A DNA stretch of 64,000 bases from Nocardia higoensis (lineage in GTDB: Bacteria > Actinomycetota > Actinomycetes > Mycobacteriales > Mycobacteriaceae), in the NCBI RefSeq assembly GCF_015477835.1, contig NZ_JADLQN010000001.1, positions 434,001-498,000 on the forward strand, written 5' to 3'. The notes under the pieces are model-generated. The model saw only the letters and a list, made by a program, of their open reading frames with translations. It had not been told where the DNA came from and made no database searches. The translations under genes and the position numbers were made by a program. How positions within the stretch are numbered: position 1 is the stretch's first letter; every line of letters starts with the position of its first letter. Below are positions 1-8,655 of this stretch, piece by piece.

Positions 1-1033
1 ACGGCGTCGTGCCCGCGGGTGAGGTCGGCGAGTCGGTGCCCGACGGGGGCGTCGACGACGGGTTCGTCTCGTCCATGTCGGAGCCAGGAGTGTCGTCGCT
101 GGCATCGGTGTCGGTCGAGTTCTCGTCGCCCGGCGTCTCCGAACCGGGATTCTCGGTGTCGGGGTTCTCGGTGTCGGGATTCTCAGAACCGGGCCTCTCC
201 GAATTCGGTTCCCCCGCAGGCGTTCCCGTTTCCAGGGAGGTGCCGCCCGGAACATCGACCGGTTTGTCGCTCCCCGGCGCGGGCGTCGCGGGCAGCGGCA
301 CCTTCGGGACCGACTGGTCGGCCTGCTGGACGACCGGCGCGTAGACCGTGCGCATCACCTCGTTGGCCTTGTCCTCGGCGTCCTGCGCGCGCCGGCTGTC
401 CGACCCGGTGATCATGCCGGACACATTTCCGAGCAGCGTGTCGCCCACTGTGCTCACCACCTGGGCGATCTTGCCGTCGGCGCGCGCCTCGGAGGGATGC
501 GGCACCTGGTAGTGGACCTGCTGGAACCCCGTGTACGCCTCTTCCATCTTGTTGGCGATCAACGACAGCGCCTGATCCACCCGGTGCACATCGCCGAGAT
601 AGCTGCGCACCGTCGCGAGCGCGCTGGAAGCGGCTGTCCCCGCCCAGCCGCGCTCCATCTCCTTGGCGATGTTGTCGTGGAAGGTCGTCGCACTGCCGGA
701 AGTCTCGGTGGCCAGGTTCTTCCACGCCTGCACGCTCTCGCTCATCTGTGACAGGCCGATGGAATCGATGAAGCTCATGATCCGCTCGTGCGGCATCCCG
801 ATGAACGTTTCCAGCACCGGAGGCACCACCGGGTTGGTGAAGTCCCCCGCAAAGCCCTGGGAGAGCGAGGAGTTCTCGGCGTAGAGGCGGTCGCGGGCGT
901 CGTTGCCCTCGGTCTGAGCCGCCTGCTCGGAGTCGGTCGGGGAGATGTCGTCGTCGAACAAGCCGGTCACGCGGTCGACGAGATACCCCGGCCCGCCCTG
1001 AGACAGCTCTGTCAGGAACTTCCCGAATGTCAC
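1..1033 (-). CDS. Large secretion-associated protein with acidic repeat tail (partial)
   Basis: The gene runs off the left edge, so about 344 N-terminal residues are visible. I read it from GTG at 1033, preceded by a G-rich ribosome binding site and 16 nt after the upstream gene. The first 200 residues look helical and hydrophilic, with a W-x-G turn (GWAGTA, Trp about 130) like WXG100/PPE-type type VII secretion substrates. From about residue 280 to 325 it becomes low complexity, with near-repeats such as ENPDTENPDTENPGSE that are rich in Glu, Asp, Thr and Pro. No catalytic motif is visible. It sits last in a minus-strand module after a lipoprotein and a YxxxD protein, so a role as secreted or envelope partner of those two is my inference. 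Confidence 0.6.
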   Translation of the reverse strand, partial: MTFGKFLTELSQGGPGYLVDRVTGLFDDDISPTDSEQAAQTEGNDARDRLYAENSSLSQGFAGDFTNPVVPPVLETFIGMPHERIMSFIDSIGLSQMSESVQAWKNLATETSGSATTFHDNIAKEMERGWAGTAASSALATVRSYLGDVHRVDQALSLIANKMEEAYTGFQQVHYQVPHPSEARADGKIAQVVSTVGDTLLGNVSGMITGSDSRRAQDAEDKANEVMRTVYAPVVQQADQSVPKVPLPATPAPGSDKPVDVPGGTSLETGTPAGEPNSERPGSENPDTENPDTENPGSETPGDENSTDTDASDDTPGSDMDETNPSSTPPSGTDSPTSPAGTTP

Positions 1034-1049
1034 TGTGCCCCCCTGATAC

Positions 1050-1442
1050 TCACGCCAGCTCGTTGGTCTGCTGTTGGATCGCCTGCCGTGTCGCTTCGTC
1101 GCAGGCTTGGTAAGCGGCGCCTGCTTTACGGTACATGTCGGCCATCGCCTCGATGACGGCGATGTGCTGGACTACCGCGTCGGTGAACGACCCGGAGCCC
1201 TCGCCGCCGTCGGCCAGGCTCTGGAACTTCGTGCCGAGGGTCGTGGCGGAGGTCAGGTTGCCGAAGGAATCGACTTTCATCACTTCTTGCGAGTTGCGCT
1301 GCAGAATTCGGAGTCGGCTGACATAGTCGTCGCAGTATTTAGCGCAGCGCTCGGCGGCGCCCAATTCGATAACCAGTCTACCGGATTCGGCCTCTCCGGC
1401 TAGCCGCTTGAGCTCTTCAACCGTTTTCGACGGTGTAGTCAT
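1050..1442 (-). CDS. Small YxxxD-signal protein, copy 1
   Basis: A 130-residue protein, mostly helical by composition, without signal peptide or membrane segment. Near the C-terminus it carries YQACD, which fits the YxxxD/E signal known from type VII (ESX) secretion substrates and their partners, and it ends in a Gln-rich stretch (QQQTNELA). No WxG turn is visible, so it is not a plain WXG100 protein; it may be an Esp-like or PE-like partner. It follows the lipoprotein gene by 27 nt and precedes the large protein by 16 nt, so the three are probably one operon. A clear paralogue lies at 2627-3019, sharing most of the C-terminal 60 residues. Function unknown. Confidence 0.75.
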   Translation of the reverse strand: MTTPSKTVEELKRLAGEAESGRLVIELGAAERCAKYCDDYVSRLRILQRNSQEVMKVDSFGNLTSATTLGTKFQSLADGGEGSGSFTDAVVQHIAVIEAMADMYRKAGAAYQACDEATRQAIQQQTNELA

Positions 1443-1469
1443 TGGTGTTTTCCGATCACTAGTCGCCCG

Positions 1470-2012
1470 TCAACGGGGAATGATGTCGATCAGTTTCTCG
1501 GCCGCATCCATTGCAAAGGTGCACGGGTCGGTTGTCGTCTTACTGTCGGCAAACTTTCCTGCATTGACCGAGACAGTTCCCTGACTGGTCGAGAACGCGA
1601 TCTCGCATTCGGTGGGAGGATTGTCTCGGCCGACATAGAACCTGACTCCATCCCTGGTGTCGATCGTGACATCGGTGAACCCGTTGAAGAGGTCGTTGGC
1701 TCGAAAATCATCCATTGTGTAGGTTGTCGATTGGAGCATCAGAAAGTGGCCCCATCGACCGTCCGTGTCATTGGCCTGCCACTGGCATCCCAGCCAGTTG
1801 GTGCGTTCGGTGACGAATGGTGTGGTGTCTCTGGTAGAGAGGTCGACGCCTGTCGTCGCGATGATCGAATCGGGGACCGAGCACGGGTCGAACAGTTGCT
1901 CCTTGGTGAGTGAGGTGGGCGCGCTCACCGTGGGCTCGCCCTCGACTGTCCCCGAGCATCCGGTGACCGCAAGTGCCGCGCACAAGCCGACTGCCACACC
2001 GATATGACGCAT
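1470..2012 (-). CDS. DUF3558-type lipoprotein, copy 1
   Basis: A 180-residue secreted lipoprotein. The start is ATG at 2012; the longer open frame upstream is not conserved with the paralogue. A short signal peptide ends in the lipobox AVTGC, giving a lipidated Cys at residue 19. The mature part has the spacing of the actinobacterial DUF3558 family: an early FDPCSVPDS segment, a central GCQW segment, a PPTECE segment and a final Cys before a helical LIDIIPR end. Four mature cysteines probably form disulfides. The 180-residue paralogue at 3046-3588 is very similar. Proteins of this family are common in Nocardia and have no established function; the neighbouring YxxxD gene suggests an envelope role beside type VII-like secretion. 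Confidence 0.85.
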   Translation of the reverse strand: MRHIGVAVGLCAALAVTGCSGTVEGEPTVSAPTSLTKEQLFDPCSVPDSIIATTGVDLSTRDTTPFVTERTNWLGCQWQANDTDGRWGHFLMLQSTTYTMDDFRANDLFNGFTDVTIDTRDGVRFYVGRDNPPTECEIAFSTSQGTVSVNAGKFADSKTTTDPCTFAMDAAEKLIDIIPR

Positions 2013-2294
2013 CTCTACCCCCCGACTCCGGACCGGACCTGCGGACCACGATAGCAAGGCGGTGAAACAGGTTTCGTCGGTCGCGGGCGGTATGGGTGTC
2101 CGCCCGAGGACGATGGGTTCGTGTCGCTCGAAGATGGTGAGGAGTGGGTTCTCGACTCGAGCGGTGGGGCAGGCTGGTTCGACGCGGAGGGGCGGGTTCG
2201 GGTTCGCGTCGGTCGACCGGCGTGCGGGATGTCCGAGGTGCGTACGGGAGGCGAAAGGTGGTTGGGCGAAGGTGTATCCGGGTGGGAAGTCGCG

Positions 2295-2600
2295 ATGACG
2301 GACGCGGACAGGGTGGTTGTCGAGGCCACCGGCGTGACCTACTACTCGCCGCTGGATGGGGCCGCGTTCTTCGGGTAGCTCGACAGGATTCGCTGTGTCG
2401 AGTCGTGCGAGGGACGTTTGCGCACTTTGTATCTGACGGTCGATCTGAGGGCTGTCGATGTGGATGGATTGCGGGAATTGGTCGCGTTGTACCGGCGGTA
2501 CAACGTCGATCTCGGGGCGCTGCGAGTTCTCGAGGCGGGCCCGGTCGGGGCGTGGTTCAGTGAGCCAGCTCGCTGGTGGCACGACGAGGTTTTCCGATAG
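2295..2600 (+). pseudogene. Decayed small gene with in-frame amber stop
   Basis: One frame gives a coherent protein of about 101 codons from ATG at 2295 (GGGAAG upstream) to 2600, broken by a single TAG at 2376-2378. Before the stop it reads VEATGVTYYSPLDGAAFFG; after it LDRIRCVESCEG and VDVDGLRELVALYRRYNVD, ending WWHDEVFR. A Trp codon at the TAG would give FFGWLDRIR, which looks natural. It resembles small actinobacterial cytosolic proteins of unknown function that I cannot name. It lies opposite in strand between two copies of a secretion module, where an immunity or accessory gene could sit, but that is speculation. A sequencing error or a TTG restart at 2418 are alternatives. Confidence 0.45.
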
Positions 2601-2626
2601 CGGGTTCGAGTGGGGCTTCCGGGTGT

Positions 2627-3019
2627 TCAGGCCAGTTGGTTGGTCTGCTGTTGGATCGCTTGCCGTGTGGACTCGTCGCAGGCTTGGTAGGCCGCGCCTG
2701 CCTTGCGGTACATGTCGGCCATCGCCTCGATGATGGCGATGTGTTCGCGCATGGCGTCGGTGAATGATCCGGAGCCTTGGGCGCCATTCGCCAGATCATA
2801 GAACTTCTGACCGAGAGTCGATGCGGACGTCAAGTTGCCGAAGGAGTCGATCCGCACTGCGGCTTGTGCGTGGAGCGCCGATTTCCTGATATTGCCGATG
2901 TACTCGTCGCACCACTTGGCGCAGCGCTCAGCGGCGTCGAATTCGATGATCAAGCGACCTGCAGCGGCTTCTCCGGCCAATCGCTGAAACTCGGTGGCGA
3001 GCTGTGAAGGTGTGGTCAT
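2627..3019 (-). CDS. Small YxxxD-signal protein, copy 2
   Basis: A 130-residue paralogue of the protein at 1050-1442, with identical length and a nearly identical C-terminal third, including the YQACD secretion-signal-like motif and the Gln-rich tail. The N-terminal half has diverged more, which suggests that the tail is the constrained part. It follows the second DUF3558-type gene by 26 nt, the same spacing as in copy 1, so the pair was duplicated as a unit. Unlike copy 1 it has no large partner gene downstream; the next thing is the decayed plus-strand gene. No catalytic residues are visible and no function is claimed. Confidence 0.75.
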   Translation of the reverse strand: MTTPSQLATEFQRLAGEAAAGRLIIEFDAAERCAKWCDEYIGNIRKSALHAQAAVRIDSFGNLTSASTLGQKFYDLANGAQGSGSFTDAMREHIAIIEAMADMYRKAGAAYQACDESTRQAIQQQTNQLA

Positions 3020-3045
3020 TGCGATTCCGATCGAAGGTCCGGTGA

Positions 3046-3588
3046 TCAGCGAGGGATGATGTCGATCAGCCTTTCGGCTGCGTCGACGGCAAATTCACAC
3101 GGGTCGGTGGCTGTCTTGCTGTCGATGTACTTGCTGGTATAGACGGACACCGTTCCCTGACCGGTCAGAAATGCTATCTCGCATTCGGTGGGAGGATTGC
3201 TCGGTCCGACATAGAATTGGACCCCGCCCCGGTCGGCCACCGCTACTTCGCTGAAGTCGTGGAGGTAAGTGTTTGCTCGAAACTCATCGATCGTGTGAGT
3301 AGTGGACATGAGGATCAGGTAATGGCCCCATCGGTCATCCGACCCTTCTGCCTGCCATCCGCATCCGTTGAAGTTGGTGCGTTCGGTGACGAAGGGCTTG
3401 GTGTCTTTGGTCGTGAGGTCGACGCCGGTGGTCGCGATGATCGAATCGGGAACTGAGCACGGGTCGAACAGTTGCTCCTTGGTGAGCGAGGTGGGCGCGC
3501 TCACCGTGGGCTCACCCTCCACTGTCCCCGAGCATCCCGCGCCCGCCAGCACCGCGCACAAGCCGACCGTCACACCGATACGACGCAT
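3046..3588 (-). CDS. DUF3558-type lipoprotein, copy 2
   Basis: A 180-residue lipoprotein with signal peptide and lipobox AGAGC, lipidated Cys at residue 19. The first 65 residues are almost the same as in copy 1 (1470-2012), including the linker after the lipid anchor and FDPCSVPDS; the middle differs more (NFNGCGWQ in place of NWLGCQW). About 50 bases upstream of the start are also conserved between the copies (CTCCGGACCGGACCTGCGG) before the sequences part, so the promoter or leader was duplicated too. It probably forms an operon with the YxxxD gene downstream. Function of the family is unknown; location is expected to be the outer face of the membrane. Confidence 0.85.
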   Translation of the reverse strand: MRRIGVTVGLCAVLAGAGCSGTVEGEPTVSAPTSLTKEQLFDPCSVPDSIIATTGVDLTTKDTKPFVTERTNFNGCGWQAEGSDDRWGHYLILMSTTHTIDEFRANTYLHDFSEVAVADRGGVQFYVGPSNPPTECEIAFLTGQGTVSVYTSKYIDSKTATDPCEFAVDAAERLIDIIPR

Positions 3589-3689
3589 CTCTACCCCCGA
3601 CTCCGGACCGGACCTGCGGACCACGATAGCAAGGCGGCGACACCCGCTCTCCCGGCCGAGGACAGCCTCGCCCGACTCGTGCGTTGGGT

Positions 3690-3776
3690 CGGAACCAGTT
3701 TTCGCGCATCTCCAACGTGGTGCGGTCGAGCGCGGTGAGCAGGTCGAGTTGCGTTCCCGCGCGGGGGAGTTCGTAT
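3690..3776 (-). pseudogene. Acyl-CoA dehydrogenase C-terminal remnant
   Basis: On the minus strand this short stretch encodes TQLDLLTALDRTTLEMREN followed by WF, which matches the last residues of the intact acyl-CoA dehydrogenase at 6796-8592 ([21 protein letters not shown]). There is no stop after WF and no gene body before it. It directly abuts a 205-base repeat whose other copy lies just upstream of the intact gene, so this is what remains of a second copy after an internal deletion of nearly the whole coding region. Confidence 0.75.
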
Positions 3777-3981
3777 ACGCCCTCTGCGTCACGTATGTGT
3801 CGGCTCCCGTACGGAAGGCGCCCCACCCGGCCGGTCGGGCGATCCGCGCAGAGTGCGTCGTAGTCCCCGGATAGCATCGGCCCGGTCGTTTCGGAGGGGG
3901 AGTTGTGTGCCGCGATGTGGTGAGAAACGGAAAAGCGCGGATGATCCCGGCAGTGCCCGCCGGGGCGGGCAGTCTCGTCTG
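3777..3981. repeat. Dispersed direct repeat, copy A
   Basis: About 205 bases closely matching 8656-8859, with shared runs such as GTGTCGGCTCCCGTACGGAA and GGAGGGGGAGTTGTGTGCCG. In copy B the repeat is the upstream region of the acyl-CoA dehydrogenase; here it joins only the gene's 3-prime remnant. The right end of the repeat includes the start of the membrane protein gene at 3905, and homology stops inside that gene (after SLV). This marks an old duplication followed by loss of different parts in each copy. Confidence 0.85.
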
Positions 3982-4390
3982 GGGGCTCGAGGCGTTCAGC
4001 GCATGGATGGCCGCACAGGAGGGCAAGGCCCAGGTGCCCTATCTCGAGACCGGTCTTTCCGTCGCCGAATGGGTCGGCCGACAGGCGGTCGCCGGTGTGG
4101 TGGTCGCCGCCTTGCTCTTCGCCGGTGCCGTGAGTATCGGCAGTCGCACCGCGATGGGGCACATGCTGATCATCGCCGGGTGCTGTCTCGCGACAGGGAT
4201 GCACGCGTTCGGCTGGTGGTTTCTCCACGAGAACGCGGATCGGCTGGACGGTCCACCGTTCGCGGTGATCTTTCATCCCGTTCTCGCGCTCTTTCCGATC
4301 CTGACCATCGCGCTCACCTGGTTCTGCCTGCCCAGCGCACCGCTGAGCGATTCCGCTGCGCGGCGGTCGCGCAGCGGAAGCGCCAGGTGA
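3905..4390 (+). CDS. Small integral membrane protein
   Basis: A 161-residue protein read from GTG at 3905; ATG at 3941 (MIPAVPAGAG) is an equally possible start. Three clear hydrophobic segments are visible: GVVVAALLFAGAVSIG, a His/Cys/Trp-containing one around MLIIAGCCLATGMHAFGWW, and PVLALFPILTIALTWFCL, so it is probably an integral membrane protein with three or four helices and a basic Ser/Arg tail. I do not recognise the family. Its first 25 codons lie in the dispersed repeat, and the same codons occur at 8783 where the gene is cut short, so this appears to be the surviving copy. Confidence 0.6.
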   Translation: MCRDVVRNGKARMIPAVPAGAGSLVWGLEAFSAWMAAQEGKAQVPYLETGLSVAEWVGRQAVAGVVVAALLFAGAVSIGSRTAMGHMLIIAGCCLATGMHAFGWWFLHENADRLDGPPFAVIFHPVLALFPILTIALTWFCLPSAPLSDSAARRSRSGSAR

Positions 4391-4452
4391 GCTGGGGCGA
4401 ACCTGACGATCGGTACGATGCTCCGGGCAGGGCGGCGAAGTGAAGGAATGTC

Positions 4453-5422
4453 TCAGCGGACGGCGGGGACGGCGTGCGGAATCTCGACGACCTGCCCGGC
4501 GTGGGTCGTGACGAAGACGCTGTCGGCGGCGAACGGCGAATCCGCGACGCCGACGGTGATGCCCGCGGGCAGCGTCAGCCCGGACGCGATGGTGCACGCC
4601 GTGCCGTCGGTGTCGACGCGCAGCACCTGGCCGGCGAAGTACAGCGGGGCGTACAGCCGTCCCGCCGCGTCGATGTCGAGATCGTCGCGGAAGGCGTTCT
4701 GATAACCGGCGGGCGGGCGGTAGTGGGTGCGGGCCTCGCCGGATTCGATGTCGATCGCCAGGATGCGGGTGTCGCCGAGAGAGACATTGGCGTACAACGT
4801 CTTTCCGTCCGGTGAGACGGCCAGGCCGTTCGCTGTGGTCTCCCGGTACCAGCCCCGGTGCACGGTGCCGTCCGGGTCGACGCGGTCCAGTGCGGGGACG
4901 AGGTCGTTGGAGGTGTAGTCGGCGCCGTCGGGTGCGCGGACCACGCCGTTACCCATCGACAGCCCGCTCGCGTACTCGGTGAGCGTGCCGTTGTCCGGGT
5001 CCAGTCGCATCAGGCGCGCGAAGCCGTGGGCCGGCGCCAGCAGCGCGGGTGCGGCGATCCCGGACCCGGCCAGCACCGTCCCGTCGGGCATCGGCGCCAG
5101 ACCGCCGGGGGCCTCGACGGTCGCGAGAGTGCGCGGGGTGGCGCCGGGTGCGTCCAGGACATCGATCCGGTTGCCGAGCCAGTCGCTGAGCAACAGCCTG
5201 CCGGAGTGGTCGAAGGCGGCGGCCTCGAAGGTGCGCGGCTGGGTCGCCAGCGCGCGGTGCGCTTGCCGCCGCGCACATCGGCAGGCTCTCGGAGCCCGCG
5301 GATGGCTCAGCGGTGGCGGGTTGGGCGGTGGCGGGCTGGGCAGCGGGCGCGGCGGCCAGCAGCAGCGCCGCCGCACCGGTGGTCATGGCTCGGACGATCC
5401 GGTCGGTGGAAAGCGCGGTCAT
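4453..5422 (-). pseudogene. Secreted SMP-30/gluconolactonase-like beta-propeller, frameshifted
   Basis: Two overlapping minus-strand frames together make one protein. The first, from ATG at 5422, encodes a signal peptide (AMTTGAAALLLAAAP) and an Ala/Thr/Pro linker up to SESLPMCAAASA. The second carries the rest: repeated propeller blades such as FDHSGRLLLSDWLGN, APMPDGTVLAGSG and AVSPDGKTLYANVS, ending at 4453. The switch lies at about 5255-5280 in a GC-only tract, where one base gained or lost would join the frames as PRALATQPRTFEA. The family hydrolyses lactones or binds ligands outside the cell. Either the gene is broken or the assembly has an indel; I cannot tell which. Confidence 0.7.
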
Positions 5423-5521
5423 GGATCGATCCTGCGGTCTGCCGATCATGCTCGCCGGGTGAGTGGGGCGTTTTCCGACGATGTTCTGTGACTGTTCAGC
5501 GACCGGCTGCCCGGGCCGCAG

Positions 5522-6112
5522 TCAGCTCTTCCCGCGCAGGCCGGTGTGCTCGTGCGGGCTGAAGGGATCGCGGCGGGTGCTGACACGAAATCTTTCCAGC
5601 GATTCGATGGCGGCGGGCAGGGTACCGGCGGCTGCCACGGCACGGGCCTTGAAGGCGCGAGCGGCATCGGAAAGGGGATAGCCGACGTGAGTGAAGCGGT
5701 CCTCGAGTTCGGCGGGCAGCGGCTGGTCCCAGGTGATGACGGTCAGGCGGTCACCGTGCACGCAGTCCTGCACGCCCTGGCGCACGCGCGGGTCGCTCGT
5801 GTAGAGCCCCGGAGCGACGACCAGCAGGTCGGGCCAGGTGTGATGGACCGGAACCGACAGGGGACCCTCCAGTTCGAGCACGGTGGCCCCCAGGATCCGC
5901 AACGGCGCGCTGCCTGTGACGTCGGCGAGCACGACGACCGTCTCCCACCCGGCCTGCGCCCGATCGAACAACCAACCTCCCGCGCAAGCCGCAACGTCCG
6001 CGGCGTCACAGGCCAGCACCGCCAGCCGCCGCCGCGTACGCAGGCGCTGCGCGTAGCCCCACCAATCCGTTACCGGCTCAGCCCGCCCTGTCACATCCAA
6101 CCGACCTGTCAC
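5522..6112 (-). CDS. Hypothetical protein
   Basis: About 196 residues from a proposed GTG at 6112; TTG at 6121 and a second in-frame GTG about 6 codons later are alternatives, because none has a convincing ribosome binding site. The N-terminus reads VTGRLDVTGRAEPVTDWW. The body alternates hydrophobic strands and helices (RRLAVLACD, GWETVVVLADV, WPDLLVVAPGLY, RLTVITWDQPLP), suggesting a Rossmann-like alpha/beta fold, but no nucleotide-binding or catalytic motif stands out. I do not recognise the family. Downstream lies the frameshifted propeller gene; upstream 100 bases are free of genes and probably hold its promoter. Confidence 0.55.
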   Translation of the reverse strand: MTGRLDVTGRAEPVTDWWGYAQRLRTRRRLAVLACDAADVAACAGGWLFDRAQAGWETVVVLADVTGSAPLRILGATVLELEGPLSVPVHHTWPDLLVVAPGLYTSDPRVRQGVQDCVHGDRLTVITWDQPLPAELEDRFTHVGYPLSDAARAFKARAVAAAGTLPAAIESLERFRVSTRRDPFSPHEHTGLRGKS

Positions 6113-6217
6113 GACGTCCAAAATACGTTGTCATCCGCTATGTTTGTCGCGACTTCCGCAGTGGTGGATCGAGCCGCGAGAAGCCACGGAAAATATGTCT
6201 CGGATGTGTTCTCGTGC

Positions 6218-6697
6218 TCATTCGATGAGGTCGCGGTAGTAGAAGTACATCGGCTCCGGTTCGCCCGGTTCGGTGCAGCGGAAGCCGTGGGCTTCGTAGA
6301 ACCGGCGGGCGTCGGTGTCGACGCCGTCGACATTGATCTGCATTTCCTCGGCTCCCCGTGTGCGGGCCAGGTGGCAAGCCGCTTCCAGTAGTGCGTGACC
6401 GAGGCGTCGGCCGCGCATTTCCGGCCGTACGTACAGTTCCTCCAGAAGGGCCACCGGTCCGTCGGCCCACACAGCGGGGCGGAAGGAGACGACCGCGACT
6501 CCGACGGCGGGTCTGCCGCCCAGCAGGGCCACCAGGTCACCGCCGGTCAAGGTGCGGCGCAAGCGTGTCGCGAGCACCTCTGTTCCCGGTGTGGGCGTGT
6601 CGAATTCACGGTTGAACGCGTCCAGCAACTCGGCGACGGTGGCCGCGTCGGATACCGCGGCTGGGTGGATCCGCCGATCCAGCTCTTGTCCGGTCAT
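6218..6697 (-). CDS. GNAT family N-acetyltransferase
   Basis: A 159-residue protein with the order of a GNAT fold. Around residues 95-110 it has ALLEELYVRPEMRGRRLGHALL, whose RGRRLG is the acetyl-CoA pyrophosphate-binding R/QxxGxG/A loop on motif A. The C-terminal part INVDGVDTDARRFYEAHGF is the usual motif B with the RFYEAHGF signature. It should transfer an acetyl group from acetyl-CoA to an amine; the substrate cannot be read from sequence. Start chosen at ATG 6697, because the longer open frame upstream is Arg/Pro-rich shadow sequence. It stands alone between the hypothetical gene and the acyl-CoA dehydrogenase. Confidence 0.85.
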   Translation of the reverse strand: MTGQELDRRIHPAAVSDAATVAELLDAFNREFDTPTPGTEVLATRLRRTLTGGDLVALLGGRPAVGVAVVSFRPAVWADGPVALLEELYVRPEMRGRRLGHALLEAACHLARTRGAEEMQINVDGVDTDARRFYEAHGFRCTEPGEPEPMYFYYRDLIE

Positions 6698-6795
6698 CCA
6701 GGTAGCCTCGCCGTCGATCGGCGCTGTCGCAACGTATTTCCGATGCGTGTCGGACAGGCGGGCAGCAGGGGAAGTATCCGGCCCGCCGCGATATC

Positions 6796-8592
6796 TCAGA
6801 ACCAGGCGTCGTTCAGGTCCAGGGTGGTGCGGTCGAGGGAGGCGATCAGGTCGAGTTGCGGTCCGGTCTTGGGCAATTCGTGGCGGAAGAAATAGCGGGC
6901 GGCGGCGAGTTTGCCCGCGTAGAAGTCGCCGTCGCGGCAGTCGGCGGCGACGGCCTGCTCCAGCCAGATCCAGGCGAGGACGATGTGGCCGAAGGCTTCC
7001 AGATAGGCGGTGGAGTTGGCCATGGTGACAGCGGGGTCGCCCGCGGTGAGGACTGTCATGGTGACGGTCAGCAGGCGCTGTCGGGAAGCGTCGAGAGCGG
7101 AGGCGAATTCGGCTGGCTCGCCGCCGAGTTCGCGCGCCGCGGCGATCGTGGTGGCCACCCGCCGGTCGAGCAGTTTCAGGGAAGCGCCGTCGTGCTGGAT
7201 CACCTTGCGGCCCAGCAGGTCCATGCCCTGGATGCCGTGGGTGCCTTCGTGGATGGGGTTGAGGCGGTTGTCGCGGTAGTGCTGTTCGACGTCGTATTCG
7301 CGGGTGTAGCCGTAGCCGCCGTGGACCTGGATGGCCAGGTCGTTGGCCTCGCGGCACCACTGGGAAGGCCAGCTCTTGGCGACGCCGGTCAGGATCTCCA
7401 GCAGCAGCGTGTGCTCGCGGGCGGCTTCGGGTGTCTCGGCGGTGCGGGCGAGATCGACCAGCCGGTGGCAGTAGAGCAGCAGCGCGAGCGCGCCTTCGAC
7501 ATAGGATTTCTGGGCCAGCAGCATGCGCCTGACGTCGGCGTGCTCGATGATCGGGATCTGCGGTGCGGCGGGGTCTTTCGCGGTGACCGGGCGACCTTGG
7601 GTGCGTTCGCGGGCGTAGCGCAGCGACTTGAGGTAACCGGTGTAGCCGAGGGCGGTCGCGCCGAGGCCGACGCCGAGACGGGCCTCGTTCATCATGTGGA
7701 ACATGTACGACAGGCCGCGGTGCGGTTCGCCGATCAGGTAGCCGATCGCGCCCGCCTCGCCGTCGGGAGTGTGCCGGCCCTCGCCGAAGTTCAGTGCGGT
7801 GTTGACGGTCCCGCGGTACCCCATCTTGTGATTGAGACCCGCGAGGCTCACGTCGTTGCGCTCACCGAGCGAGCCGTCCGCTCCGACGAGGTACTTGGGG
7901 ACGACGAACAGCGAGATGCCCTTGGTGCCCGCCGGTCCGCCCGCGATCTTGGCCAGCACCAGGTGCACGATGTTCTCGGTGAGGTCGTGCTCGCCGCCGG
8001 AGATCCACATCTTCGACCCGAACAGCCGGTAGGAGCCGTTCTCGCGCGGCTCGGCGCGGGTCACGATGTCGGCCAACGAGGAGCCCGCCTGCGGCTCCGA
8101 CAGGCACATCGTGCCGCTGAACCGGCCCTCGACCATCGGCTTGACGAACCGCTCCACCTGATCGGAGCTGCCGTGCGTGGCGAGCAGATTCGCGTTGCCG
8201 ATGGTCAGGAAGGGGTAGGCGGTGGTGCCCACGTTCGCGGCCTGGAACCAGCTGAAACCGGCCGCCTCCACCAGCGAAGGCAGTTGCATTCCGCCGACGG
8301 ACTCGTCCATCCCCGCACCGACGAGATTGGCCTTGCCGAACGCCTCGATGGCCTCCTTCACCTCGGGGATGATCGTGACCTTCTCCCCGTCGAAGGTCGG
8401 CTCCTCGGCGTCGTTGCGCTTGTTGTGCGGGGCGAAGTAGCGGGTGGCGAGGTCCTCGCACAGGTCGAGGAAGCCGTCGAAGGTCTCTCGCGAGTGGTCC
8501 GCGAATCGGTCGCGCTCGGTCAACTCCTCGGCCCGCAGCCATTCGTAGAGCAAGAACTCCAGGTCACGGCGGGAGATCAGGTCGGAGCGCAC
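6796..8592 (-). CDS. Acyl-CoA dehydrogenase, large FadE5/DmdC-type
   Basis: A 598-residue flavoenzyme of the large acyl-CoA dehydrogenase class, longer than the usual 380-400 residues because of N- and C-terminal extensions. It has the FAD/substrate loop [14 protein letters not shown], the middle beta domain ([13 protein letters not shown]), a helical C-terminal domain, and the [19 protein letters not shown] segment whose Glu is expected to be the catalytic base. The reaction is alpha,beta-dehydrogenation of an acyl-CoA with electrons passed to ETF; chain specificity is not readable. Its upstream region is the dispersed repeat B, and a deletion-ridden second copy of the locus lies at 3690-3981. 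Confidence in the family is high, in the substrate low. Confidence 0.9.
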   Translation of the reverse strand: MRSDLISRRDLEFLLYEWLRAEELTERDRFADHSRETFDGFLDLCEDLATRYFAPHNKRNDAEEPTFDGEKVTIIPEVKEAIEAFGKANLVGAGMDESVGGMQLPSLVEAAGFSWFQAANVGTTAYPFLTIGNANLLATHGSSDQVERFVKPMVEGRFSGTMCLSEPQAGSSLADIVTRAEPRENGSYRLFGSKMWISGGEHDLTENIVHLVLAKIAGGPAGTKGISLFVVPKYLVGADGSLGERNDVSLAGLNHKMGYRGTVNTALNFGEGRHTPDGEAGAIGYLIGEPHRGLSYMFHMMNEARLGVGLGATALGYTGYLKSLRYARERTQGRPVTAKDPAAPQIPIIEHADVRRMLLAQKSYVEGALALLLYCHRLVDLARTAETPEAAREHTLLLEILTGVAKSWPSQWCREANDLAIQVHGGYGYTREYDVEQHYRDNRLNPIHEGTHGIQGMDLLGRKVIQHDGASLKLLDRRVATTIAAARELGGEPAEFASALDASRQRLLTVTMTVLTAGDPAVTMANSTAYLEAFGHIVLAWIWLEQAVAADCRDGDFYAGKLAAARYFFRHELPKTGPQLDLIASLDRTTLDLNDAWF

Positions 8593-8655
8593 GGCTTGGT
8601 CCTCTCGTCGGGTCGATGCTCGCGGCCGGTGGCCGGCGACAGCGATTGGTACATT

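Noticed and set aside
1470..2582. Long N-terminal extension of the first DUF3558 gene
   Set aside because: Pro/Arg-rich, not conserved with the second copy; ATG 2012 with lipobox is the evident start.
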